From assembly GCF_030264295.1 (NCBI RefSeq), contig NZ_CP127173.1:9865501-9929500 (forward strand): 64,000 bases of DNA, in the 5' to 3' direction. The DNA comes from Amycolatopsis nalaikhensis (GTDB lineage: Bacteria; Actinomycetota; Actinomycetes; Mycobacteriales; Pseudonocardiaceae). Shown here in pieces: positions 8,648 through 16,187 of the stretch. The notes beneath the pieces are model-generated. The model saw nothing but the letters and a program-made list of their open reading frames with translations. It was not told the origin of the DNA and ran no database searches. How positions within the stretch are numbered: the stretch's first letter is position 1; each line of letters begins with the position of its first letter. A program made the position numbers and the translations under genes.

Positions 8648-9487
8648 ATGGCCGACTACGCCGAGATCACCTACGCCGTCGCGGACCGGATCGCCACGGT
8701 CACGCTGAACCGCCCGGAGGCGCGCAACGGCTACACGATCCGGATGGCCGACGAGCTCGGCGACGCGATGGACCGCGCCGACCGCGACGAAGACGTCCGC
8801 GTGGTCGTGCTGACCGGTGCGGGCAAGGACTTCTGCGTCGGCGCGGACCTGTCGCAGGGTGGCTTCGACTTCGACCCGGAGACCGGGCCGGACGCCGCCT
8901 GGCAGGAACCGGCCGGCCGGTGCTCGAAGCGGATCTTCACGATGAACAAGCCGGTGATCGCGGCCCTGCACGGCGCGGCCGTCGGCGCGGGCATCACCAT
9001 CACGCTGGCCTGCGACTACCGGTTCGCCGCCGAGGACTCGCGGTTCGGGTTCGTGTTCCCCCGCCGCGGCATCTACCCCGAAGGCGCGTCGGCGTGGTTC
9101 CTCCCCCGGCTCGTCGGCATGGGCACCGCCCTCGACTGGATGATCAGCGGCCGGGTGTTCCCCGCGGCCGAGGCCGTCGGGAAAGGCTTGGTGCACCGGG
9201 TTTTCCCGGCCGGGACCGTGCTGGACGAGTCCTACGCGGTGGCCCGCGAGATCGTGGCGACGACGGCGCCGGTGTCGGTCGCGGTGACCCGCCAGCTGCT
9301 CTACCGGATGGCGGGCGCGGACTCGCCGTTCCCGGTGCACGAGCTCGACTCGCGCCTGATCGGCGGCCTGGGCACGAGCCCGGACGCCGTCGAGGGCGTG
9401 ATGTCGTTCCTGCAGAAGCGCCCGCCGTCGTTCGGCATGCGCGTCGACAAGGACCTTCCCCCGTACCTCCCCTGGTTGGACGAATGA
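8648..9487 (+). CDS. Enoyl-CoA hydratase/isomerase family protein
   Basis: 279-residue crotonase-fold protein. The oxyanion-hole segments are visible: GAGKDFCVGADLSQGG and ALHGAAVGAGITITLACDYR. The second-half catalytic position lies in FPRRGIYPEGASAWFLPRLV; the Glu of YPEGAS resembles that of enoyl-CoA hydratases and isomerases. The ATG has no clear ribosome-binding site, so the mRNA may be nearly leaderless. The gene is divergent from the AtuA/carboxylase operon, so it plausibly hydrates an enoyl-CoA such as the carboxylase product (the AtuE or LiuC role). Its stop overlaps the next start (ATGA). Confidence 0.9.
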   Translation: MADYAEITYAVADRIATVTLNRPEARNGYTIRMADELGDAMDRADRDEDVRVVVLTGAGKDFCVGADLSQGGFDFDPETGPDAAWQEPAGRCSKRIFTMNKPVIAALHGAAVGAGITITLACDYRFAAEDSRFGFVFPRRGIYPEGASAWFLPRLVGMGTALDWMISGRVFPAAEAVGKGLVHRVFPAGTVLDESYAVAREIVATTAPVSVAVTRQLLYRMAGADSPFPVHELDSRLIGGLGTSPDAVEGVMSFLQKRPPSFGMRVDKDLPPYLPWLDE

Positions 9488-10089
9488 GCCTCTACCCGCC
9501 GCAGCCCTGGAACCTGACCGCCGACGCGCGGGTGTCGGTCTGGCGCGTGCCGCCGTCTCAGCTGCCGGCCTTGCCCGACGGCGTCTCGCCGTTGCTCGTG
9601 GCCGGGCAGGCGAGCGTGTTCACGGCGTGGATCGACTACACCCCGCCCGGGCAGCTGAGCTACCACGAGCTGCTGGCGGCGGTGTCGATCAAGGCCCGCC
9701 GCGTGTCGTGCACGATCACGGAGATCTGGGTCGACAGCGAGGCGTCCCTGGCGGGCGGCCGGGAGCTGTGGGCGATCCCGAAGGACCTGGCGGCCCTGGA
9801 CTTCACGGGCGGCCGCACGTTCACGGCGACGGCGGCAACGGCCGACGACTGGATCGCGACGGCGGCCTTCACCCGCCGGGCGGGACTGCCGCTGCGGCTG
9901 CCGACGTCGTTCGAGGTGGTCCAGGAGCGCGACGGGCTCCTGCGGACCCCGGTCGGCGCGAAGATCAGCCCGCGCCCGGCGTCGGCCGACTGGAGCTTCA
10001 ACCCGGAGGGCCCCCTCGGCTACCTCGCCGGGCGGCGTCCGGTGGCGAGCTTGGAGCTGCCTTCTTCGACGTTGCGCTTCGGCGCCTGA
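9484..10089 (+). CDS. Acetoacetate decarboxylase family protein
   Basis: 201 residues with the acetoacetate-decarboxylase (ADC) beta-cone fold signature GRELWAIPKDLAALDF. The Lys100 position matches the Schiff-base lysine of ADC, but the following residue is Asp101 where the classical enzyme has a second lysine that tunes the pKa. Decarboxylation of acetoacetate is therefore uncertain; other ADC-like members are aldolases, dehydratases or hydrolases. Translation is coupled to the enoyl-CoA hydratase (ATGA overlap). In a leucine- or terpene-type pathway it could act on acetoacetate or another beta-keto acid released at the end. Confidence 0.82.
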   Translation: MSLYPPQPWNLTADARVSVWRVPPSQLPALPDGVSPLLVAGQASVFTAWIDYTPPGQLSYHELLAAVSIKARRVSCTITEIWVDSEASLAGGRELWAIPKDLAALDFTGGRTFTATAATADDWIATAAFTRRAGLPLRLPTSFEVVQERDGLLRTPVGAKISPRPASADWSFNPEGPLGYLAGRRPVASLELPSSTLRFGA

Positions 10090-10099
10090 GCGGCCGCGG

Positions 10100-10152
10100 G
10101 TCTTGAATGAGTCATTCAGGACCTCCGAAGACCTGAATGAGTCATTCAAGAC
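10100..10152. repeat. Family C palindromic element, copy 1
   Basis: 53-bp nested inverted repeat built from two TGAATGAGTCATTCA palindromes around a short centre; the outer ends GTCTTGAA and TTCAAGAC are also complementary. It begins 10 bases after the stop of the ADC-like gene. A second copy of equal length lies at 31614-31666, also just after a stop. The predicted RNA is a long hairpin, so a terminator or 3'-end stabiliser is the likely role. Confidence 0.8.
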
Positions 10153-10252
10153 ATCGGCCGCGCCGTGAGCAGCACCTCTGGGTGATCACGTAACCCGCCA
10201 GGGTGAGTAAGCGCGACACGCCATCCCTTGGGTCCCGCGCGCGCCTCGACCC

Positions 10253-10262
10253 CTACATGTAG
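10253..10262. promoter_or_regulatory. Possible NrdR-box-like palindrome
   Basis: Perfect 10-bp palindrome CTACATGTAG, 134 bp upstream of nrdA. It resembles the core of NrdR boxes, which repress ribonucleotide reductase genes. NrdR normally binds two boxes about three helical turns apart, and I see only one, so this is weak. Confidence 0.3.
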
Positions 10263-10361
10263 TCTCTGGGAACCGGCAGCCCCCAGCGACGGGGAGACCG
10301 CTGCAGAGGGTCGCCGGGCAGCTTTGAAGAACCTGCAGCGCACGGCCTCGCGAGGCCGTGC
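10262..10361 (+). ncRNA. Candidate cobalamin-riboswitch leader of nrdAB
   Basis: The 306-bp gap before nrdA has no credible gene. It holds a B12-box-like segment GGGGAGACCGCTGC near 10290, preceded by CTGGGAACCGGC; a paired CGCTGCAG/CTGCAGCG (10299-10306 with 10333-10340); and a very stable hairpin GCACGGCCTCGCGAGGC at 10340-10361, 35 bases before the start codon. In Streptomyces the class I nrdABS operon is known to be shut off by adenosylcobalamin through such a riboswitch, because a B12-dependent class II enzyme can replace it. The match to the full consensus is partial, so the exact limits and class are uncertain. Confidence 0.42.
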
Positions 10362-10395
10362 GGCGATCGAACGCGCCCAAAATCAGGAGACACGC

Positions 10396-13290
10396 ATGTC
10401 AGTCGAAACCGGTCAGCGGCCGTCAGCCGCCGACACACCCACCGCGATCCGGGTCATCCGGCGGGACGGCAGCGTGTCGCCGTTCGACGCCGGGAAGATC
10501 TCGGTCGCGCTGACCAAGGCGTTCCTCGCGGTCGAGGGTGGCGACGCCGCCGCGTCCTCCCGCGTGCACCACGTCGTCGCCGAGCTGACCCAGCAGGTCG
10601 AGGCCTCCCTGCTCCGTCACGCCGGCCCCGAGACCGCCCTGCACATCGAGCAGATCCAGGACCTCGTCGAGCTCGCGCTGATGCGCGGCGAGCACCACAA
10701 GGTCGCGCGCGCGTACGTCCTCTACCGCGAGGAGCGCGCGAAGGCCCGCGAGGCCGCCAAGCCGGTCGCGGCCGAGGTCGCCCTGAACGTCAAGGGCACC
10801 GACGGCATCCTCCGTCCGCTGGACTGGGCCCGCGTTTCCCACGTGGTGGGCGAAGCCGTCGCCGGCCTTGACGACGTCAGCGCCGAGTCGGTGCTGGCCG
10901 AGACCAAGCGCAACCTCTACGACGGCATCAGCGCCGACGAGCTGGCGCTGGCCCAGATCATGGCCGCCCGCGTGCTGGTCGAGCAGGAGCCGAACTACTC
11001 CTACGTCTCCGCCCGTCTGCTGCTGGACAAGCTGCGCGGCGAGGCCCTGAGCTACCTCGCGAAGAAGCCGCGTCAGGCCAGCCAGGACGAGATGGCGACC
11101 GAGTACCCCGCGTACTTCCGCGCCTACCTGCGCCGCGCGATCGAGCTGGAGCTGGTCGACGGCGAGCTGCAGCGCTTCGACCTGGACAAGATCACCGCCG
11201 CGATCCGGCCCGAGCGCGACCTCGACTTCGGCTTCCTCGGCCTGCAGACCCTCTACGACCGGTACTTCCAGCACCACGACGGCACCCGCTTCGAGCTGCC
11301 GCAGGCGTTCTTCATGCGCGTCGCCATGGGTCTCGCGATCCGCGAGGACGACCGCGAAGCCCGTGCCATCGAGTTCTACGAGCTGCTGTCGAGCTTCCAC
11401 TTCATGGCCTCGACGCCGACGCTGTTCAACTCGGGCACCACGCGCCCGCAGCTGTCGTCCTGCTTCCTGACCACCGTGGACGACGACCTGGACTCCATCT
11501 TCCAGGCCTACAAGAACAACGCGCTGCTGGCGAAGTACTCGGGCGGCCTCGGCAACGACTGGACCCCGGTCCGCGGCCTCGGCGCGCACATCAAGGGCAC
11601 CAACGGCCAGTCGCAGGGCGTCGTGCCGTTCCTCAAGATCGCCAACGACACCGCCGTCGCGGTCAACCAGGGCGGCAAGCGCAAGGGCGCGGCCTGCGCG
11701 TACCTCGAGACCTGGCACGTGGACATCGAGGAGTTCCTCGACCTGCGCAAGAACACCGGCGACGACCGCCGCCGCACCCACGACATGAACACCGCGAACT
11801 GGGTGCCGGACGAGTTCCTCCGCCGCGTCGAGGCCAACGCCGAGTGGACGTTGTTCTCGCCGAACGAGACTCCGGACCTGCACGACCTCTACGGCAACGA
11901 GTTCGCGCAGCGCTACCGCGAGTACGAGGCCGCCGCCGACCGCGGCGAGATCAAGGTGTTCCGCCGGATCCGCGCCGTCGACCTGTGGCGCCGGATGCTG
12001 ACCATGCTGTTCGAGACCGGTCACCCGTGGATCACGTTCAAGGACCCGTGCAACCTGCGCTCGCCGCAGCAGCACGTCGGCGTCGTGCACTCGTCCAACC
12101 TGTGCACCGAGATCACGCTGAACACCAACAGCGAAGAGGTCGCGGTCTGCAACCTCGGCTCGGTCAACCTGCTCAAGCACGTCACCCCGGAAGGCCTTGA
12201 CACCAAGCGCCTCGAGAAGACCGTGCGCACCGCCGTCCGCATGCTGGACAACGTGATCGACATCAACTTCTACACGATCCCGGAGGCGCGCCGCTCCAAC
12301 CTGCGCCACCGGCCGGTCGGGCTGGGGCTGATGGGCTTCCAGGACGCGCTGTTCGAGCTGGGCCTGCCGCTGTCGTCGGAGGCCGCCGTGCAGTTCGCCG
12401 ACACGAGCATGGAGCACATCTCCTACTACGCGATCTCGGCGTCGACCGACCTCGCCGAGGAGCGCGGCCAGTACCAGTCGTTCGAGGGTTCGCTGTGGAG
12501 CAAGGGCATCCTGCCGATCGACTCGATGCAGCTGCTCATCGACGCGCGCCAGGGTGACAACCTCGACGTCGACCTGTCGACCACTCTGGACTGGGCGCCG
12601 CTGCGCGAGCGGGTCAAGACCGTCGGCATGCGCAACTCCAACGTGATGGCGATCGCGCCGACCGCGACGATCTCCAACATCTGCGGCGTCGGCCAGTCGA
12701 TCGAGCCGCTGTTCCAGAACCTGTACGTCAAGTCGAACATGTCCGGCGACTTCACCGTGGTGAACCCGCACCTGGTCCGCTCGCTCAAGGCGCGCGGGCT
12801 GTGGGACGAGGTCATGGTCAGCGACCTCAAGTACTTCGACGGCAGCCTCGGCCAGATCGACCGCGTGCCGGACGACCTGAAGGCGCTGTACGCCACGGCG
12901 TTCGAGATCGAGTCGAAGTGGCTGGTGGACGCCGGTTCGCGGCGGCAGAAGTGGATCGACCAGGCGCAGTCGCTGAACCTGTACATCGCGGCGCCGAGCG
13001 GCCGCAAGCTCGACGAGCTGTACCGCTACGCGTGGCACAAGGGCCTCAAGACCACGTACTACCTGCGGGCGCAGTCCGCGACGCACGTGGAGAAGAGCAC
13101 CCTGCGCGGCACCGACGGCAAGCTGAACGCCGTCTCGGCCACCCCGGCCCCGGCGCCCGCTCCCACCCCGGCCCCGGCGCCTTCGCCTTCGCCGTCGCCT
13201 GCTCCGGCTCCCGCGCCGGACGTCGACTTCGTGGCCACCGAAGGCGCCGCCTGCCGCATCGACGACCCCGACTGCGAAGCCTGCCAGTAA
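10396..13290 (+). CDS. nrdA: Ribonucleoside-diphosphate reductase large subunit (class I)
   Basis: 964 residues. Reduces ribonucleotides to deoxyribonucleotides together with NrdB. An N-terminal ATP-cone (about residues 12-110, from IRVIRRDGSVSPFDAGKI) should sense ATP/dATP. The barrel has the active-site cysteines in QLSSCFLTTV, SNLCTEITL (thiyl-radical Cys with its Asn and Glu) and VAVCNLGSVNL. A Pro/Ala/Ser-rich tether of about 30 residues (about 913-945) links to a C-terminal tail ending DPDCEACQ, whose Cys960/Cys963 pair would re-reduce the active site. AGGAGA lies 5 bases before the ATG. The 306-bp leader suggests riboswitch control. No nrdS-like gene follows nrdB. Confidence 0.97.
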   Translation: MSVETGQRPSAADTPTAIRVIRRDGSVSPFDAGKISVALTKAFLAVEGGDAAASSRVHHVVAELTQQVEASLLRHAGPETALHIEQIQDLVELALMRGEHHKVARAYVLYREERAKAREAAKPVAAEVALNVKGTDGILRPLDWARVSHVVGEAVAGLDDVSAESVLAETKRNLYDGISADELALAQIMAARVLVEQEPNYSYVSARLLLDKLRGEALSYLAKKPRQASQDEMATEYPAYFRAYLRRAIELELVDGELQRFDLDKITAAIRPERDLDFGFLGLQTLYDRYFQHHDGTRFELPQAFFMRVAMGLAIREDDREARAIEFYELLSSFHFMASTPTLFNSGTTRPQLSSCFLTTVDDDLDSIFQAYKNNALLAKYSGGLGNDWTPVRGLGAHIKGTNGQSQGVVPFLKIANDTAVAVNQGGKRKGAACAYLETWHVDIEEFLDLRKNTGDDRRRTHDMNTANWVPDEFLRRVEANAEWTLFSPNETPDLHDLYGNEFAQRYREYEAAADRGEIKVFRRIRAVDLWRRMLTMLFETGHPWITFKDPCNLRSPQQHVGVVHSSNLCTEITLNTNSEEVAVCNLGSVNLLKHVTPEGLDTKRLEKTVRTAVRMLDNVIDINFYTIPEARRSNLRHRPVGLGLMGFQDALFELGLPLSSEAAVQFADTSMEHISYYAISASTDLAEERGQYQSFEGSLWSKGILPIDSMQLLIDARQGDNLDVDLSTTLDWAPLRERVKTVGMRNSNVMAIAPTATISNICGVGQSIEPLFQNLYVKSNMSGDFTVVNPHLVRSLKARGLWDEVMVSDLKYFDGSLGQIDRVPDDLKALYATAFEIESKWLVDAGSRRQKWIDQAQSLNLYIAAPSGRKLDELYRYAWHKGLKTTYYLRAQSATHVEKSTLRGTDGKLNAVSATPAPAPAPTPAPAPSPSPSPAPAPAPDVDFVATEGAACRIDDPDCEACQ

Positions 13291-13302
13291 GCCCTCCCGC
13301 GC

Positions 13303-13352
13303 GGGTCGTGAGTGTTTAGGGCGGTTAGAACCGCCCTAAACACTCACGACCC
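13303..13352. repeat. Family A 46-bp palindrome, copy 1 (between nrdA and nrdB)
   Basis: Near-perfect inverted repeat beginning GTCGTGAGTGTTTAGGGCGG with centre GGTTAGAACC; flanking G and C bases extend the stem by two. It starts 12 bases after the nrdA stop and ends 21 bases before the nrdB start. The other three copies (28208, 43895, 52184) separate convergent genes. A stem of over 20 bp inside an operon would be expected to terminate, attenuate or process the nrdAB transcript. Confidence 0.9.
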
Positions 13353-13373
13353 CACCTGCATGAAGTGAGTGAC

Positions 13374-14447
13374 ATGACCAACGTGGAGACGACGGACGCG
13401 ACCGGCCTCGGGGAGATCGAGGTCGGCGCCGCCCGGATCAACGTCGACGACAAGCGCATGATCAACGCGCGCGCCGACGTCAACCAGCTGCTGCCCATGA
13501 AGTACAAGTGGGCGTGGGAGAAGTACCTGGCCGGCTGCAACAACCACTGGATGCCGACCGAGGTCGCCATGCAGGCCGACATCGCGCTGTGGAAGTCGCC
13601 GGACGGCCTCACCGAGGACGAGCGGCAGATGCTCAAGCGCAACCTGGGCTTCTTCGCGACCGCGGAGTCCTTGGTGGCCAACAACATCGTGCTCGCGGTG
13701 TACCGGCAGATCACCAACCCCGAGTGCCGCCAGTACCTGCTGCGCCAGGCGTTCGAGGAGGCCGTGCACACGCACACCTTCCAGTACATCTGCGAGAGCC
13801 TCGGCCTGGTCGAGGGCGAGCTGTTCAACATGTACCGCGAGGTCCCGTCCATTTCGGACAAGGACGCGTGGGCGCTGAAGTACACGCAGAACCTGGAGAA
13901 CCCGGACTTCGAGACCGGGACGCCGGAGGCCGACCAGGCGTTCCTGCGTGACCTCGTCGCGTTCTACGTGATCTTCGAGGGCATGTGGTTCTACACCGGC
14001 TTCGCGCAGATCCTGTCGCTGGGCCGCCGGAACAAGATGGTCGGCATCGCCGAGCAGTACCAGTACATCCTGCGCGACGAGTCGATCCACCTGAACTTCG
14101 GGATCGACTGCATCAACCAGATCAAGATCGAGAACCCGCACCTGTGGACCGAGGAGTTCCAGGCCGAGGTGCGCGGGATGCTGCAGGAGGCGTGCGAGCT
14201 GGAGGTCGCGTACGCGCGCGACACGATGCCGCGCGGCATGCTGGGGCTGTCGGCGCAGCTGTGCGAGCAGTACATGCACTTCATCACCGACCGGCGCGCG
14301 CAGCAGATCGGCCTCCAGCCGATCTTCGGCGAGACCGAGAACCCGTTCCCGTGGATGTCCGAGGCGATGGACCTGAAGAAGGAGAAGAACTTCTTCGAGA
14401 CCCGCGTGATCGAGTACCAGTCGGGCGGCGCCCTCGACTGGGACTGA
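13374..14447 (+). CDS. nrdB: Ribonucleotide reductase small subunit, class Ic-like (Phe at radical site)
   Basis: 357 residues (ATG 13374; GTG 13365 is an in-frame alternative). Ferritin-like R2 protein that generates the radical for NrdA. Metal ligands visible by family comparison are Glu98 (FFATAESLV), Glu129 and His132 (AFEEAVHTHTF), Glu202 (FEGMWFY), Glu236 and His239 (LRDESIHLNF). The residue four after the ligand His, Tyr in class Ia, is Phe136. Phe here and the overall sequence resemble the Chlamydia class Ic subunit, which uses a Mn/Fe cofactor instead of a tyrosyl radical. The C-terminus ENPFPWMSEAMDLKKEKNFF is the usual class Ic tail region. Separated from nrdA by a family A palindrome. 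Confidence 0.95.
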   Translation: MTNVETTDATGLGEIEVGAARINVDDKRMINARADVNQLLPMKYKWAWEKYLAGCNNHWMPTEVAMQADIALWKSPDGLTEDERQMLKRNLGFFATAESLVANNIVLAVYRQITNPECRQYLLRQAFEEAVHTHTFQYICESLGLVEGELFNMYREVPSISDKDAWALKYTQNLENPDFETGTPEADQAFLRDLVAFYVIFEGMWFYTGFAQILSLGRRNKMVGIAEQYQYILRDESIHLNFGIDCINQIKIENPHLWTEEFQAEVRGMLQEACELEVAYARDTMPRGMLGLSAQLCEQYMHFITDRRAQQIGLQPIFGETENPFPWMSEAMDLKKEKNFFETRVIEYQSGGALDWD

Positions 14448-14456
14448 GCGCCCCAA

Positions 14457-14540
14457 GCGCCCCAATGTGGCCTTCGGTGCGTCAGACGCACCGAAGGCCG
14501 CCTTGGGTGCGTCAGACGCAACCAAGGCCACATTGGGGCG
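14457..14540. repeat. Family B double-hairpin element, copy 1
   Basis: 84-bp element. Outer arms GCGCCCCAATGTGGCC and GGCCACATTGGGGCG enclose two internal hairpins, each built on GTGCGTCAGACGCA flanked by CTTCGG/CCGAAG or CTTGGG/ACCAAG. It lies between the convergent stops of nrdB (14447) and the oxidoreductase (14548), where it could terminate both transcripts. Other copies are at 21570, 35916 and 55695. Confidence 0.9.
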
Positions 14541-14547
14541 TTCGGGC

Positions 14548-15447
14548 TCAGTCCGTGGTGACCCGGATGATCGTCTTGCCCCGCTGACGGTGCGCGAACG
14601 CGTCGGGCGCCTCCTCGAGCGGACGCACCGGACCGGACGGCGGCTTCAACCGCCCGTCCCGCACCCGCTGGGCCAGCTCCGCGAGCCGGACGCGGTCGGC
14701 CTCGACCACGAAGAAGATCGCGCGGCCGTCACGTGGCCGGACCGTCGGCGGCTCCGCCACCGTCACCAGCGTGCCACCCGGCCGCACCAGCTCGGCCGAG
14801 CGCTCCAGCACCTCGCCGCCGAGCACGTCGAACACGACGTCGACCGCGCCCGCCTCGGCAAGGTCCGCGACCGGCAGGAACTCGTGGGCTCCCAGACCGA
14901 GCACGGCGTCGCGGGCGTCGGGACGGCCCGTGCCGATAACCCGGGCTCCCGCCTCGCGCGCCAGCTGGATCGCGATCGACCCGACGGCTCCCGCGGCGCC
15001 GTGGATCAGCACCGTCTGCCCGGCGACGAGCCGCGCGTGGTCGAACAACCCCTGCCACGCCGTCAGTCCCGAGATCGGCAACGCGGCCGCGACCTCGTGG
15101 GCGATGTCGGCGGGAAGCGGGGCGAGGTTGCGCGCCTCGACGGCCGTGTACTCGGCCAGCGATCCGTCGCGCGCCCAGTCGGCGAGGCCGAACACGCGCT
15201 GGCCGACGGTGAGCCCGGTGGTGCCGTAACCCAGTTCCGCGACGACACCCGACAGCTCGTGGCCGGGCACGCTGGGCGTGCGGTCACGCCCGGCCCGGTC
15301 CGCCCACGTCGTCGGCCAGTCCAGCTCTCCCGGGGTGAACCCGGCCGCGTGCACCCGCACGATGACGTCGTTCTCGGCGGCGTGCGGGTGCGGCCGCTCG
15401 CTCAGGACGAGACCGGAAGCCCGGTCCTGCACGGTGATCGCCTTCAT
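14548..15447 (-). CDS. Zinc-type alcohol dehydrogenase/quinone oxidoreductase family protein
   Basis: 299-residue medium-chain dehydrogenase/reductase. A GroES-like N-terminal half contains VPGHELSGVVAELG; a Rossmann half contains VLIHGAAGAVGSIAIQLARE, the NADPH-binding motif of quinone oxidoreductases. The usual catalytic zinc ligands are not evident, so it is probably a zinc-free NADPH:quinone or enone reductase. The ATG overlaps the preceding HD-gene stop (TGATG), so the two are co-translated. A longer form from an upstream GTG is less likely. Confidence 0.88.
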   Translation of the reverse strand: MKAITVQDRASGLVLSERPHPHAAENDVIVRVHAAGFTPGELDWPTTWADRAGRDRTPSVPGHELSGVVAELGYGTTGLTVGQRVFGLADWARDGSLAEYTAVEARNLAPLPADIAHEVAAALPISGLTAWQGLFDHARLVAGQTVLIHGAAGAVGSIAIQLAREAGARVIGTGRPDARDAVLGLGAHEFLPVADLAEAGAVDVVFDVLGGEVLERSAELVRPGGTLVTVAEPPTVRPRDGRAIFFVVEADRVRLAELAQRVRDGRLKPPSGPVRPLEEAPDAFAHRQRGKTIIRVTTD

Positions 15448-16085
15448 CAGCTCTCCCACCCCGAGCCGAGGATCCGCTCGACGGTCTTCACGCGCCGGAA
15501 GCCGGGGATGAAGTGCTCCAGCACGTCGGAGTTCACCGTCCCGTTGGTCGTCTCCGGGCGGTCCTTCTGCCCGTCGACGTAGGCCCGCAGGAACTCGTTC
15601 TTGAAGTCACCGCGCGGGTGCACGGCGACGACCTCCGCCACGCGGTCGGCGTCCAGCTCGTCCAGGCCGAAGCCGAGCACGTCGGTCAGCACGCCGAAGT
15701 AGGTGGCGGCGATCTCCGGGCCCATCCGGTGCGGGATGCCCGGCGTGGTGTGCAACGCGATCGCCGTCCACACGGTTTCCGCGGCGGCCGCGGAGAAACC
15801 GTGGCCGAGCAGGAACGCGCGCCCGTGGTCGGCGCCGTCGACCTCGAACCGCTGTTCCTCGTCCGAAAACGGCTTCACCAGCCCGGTGTCGTGGAACAGG
15901 GCGGCGAGGTAGAGCAGCTCGGGGTCCGGCTTGACGCCGAGCCGCTCGGCGTGGATCCGGGCGAAGAAGTACACCCGGCGGGAGTGGTCGTAGAGCAGGG
16001 GGCTGATCGACTCCCGGACGAGCTTGGCCGCTTCGGCGGTCGCGGCCGTTTCGGGAACCTCCACCCCCGCGATGATCTCTGACAT
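15447..16085 (-). CDS. HD domain protein, cyanamide-hydratase-like family
   Basis: 212 residues. HD-fold metal site signature: DHSRRVYFFARI, then AALFHDTGLV, then IALHTTPGIP. This pattern and length match the family that includes fungal cyanamide hydratase and many uncharacterised bacterial homologues. The reaction here is unknown; hydration of a nitrile-like compound or phosphohydrolysis are both possible. It precedes the oxidoreductase and follows the alpha/beta hydrolase on the same strand with a 102-bp gap, so the three may form a small detoxification unit. Confidence 0.85.
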   Translation of the reverse strand: MSEIIAGVEVPETAATAEAAKLVRESISPLLYDHSRRVYFFARIHAERLGVKPDPELLYLAALFHDTGLVKPFSDEEQRFEVDGADHGRAFLLGHGFSAAAAETVWTAIALHTTPGIPHRMGPEIAATYFGVLTDVLGFGLDELDADRVAEVVAVHPRGDFKNEFLRAYVDGQKDRPETTNGTVNSDVLEHFIPGFRRVKTVERILGSGWES

Positions 16086-16187
16086 GGCTGTGGGCTTTCT
16101 CGTGGTTGACGGACTGGATGTCCGCTTCCCATGCTGCCGAGCGGGCCCCGTCCGGCGCCGCCTCCATCCGGCCGGGAACCCCTCGGA

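Noticed and set aside
1..10089. Calling the acyl-CoA operon a terpene (Atu) pathway outright
   Set aside because: Only the AtuA family, the carboxylase type and gene order support it; the substrate cannot be derived from the sequence, so function was kept general.
10423..13086. Long open frame on the minus strand inside nrdA
   Set aside because: High GC with strong third-position bias opens antisense frames; its protein is low complexity and matches no family, while nrdA on the plus strand is certain.
13133..13232. Pro/Ala-coding GC-rich repeat as a DNA repeat element
   Set aside because: It is in frame and forms the C-terminal tether of NrdA; copy variation cannot be judged from one sequence.
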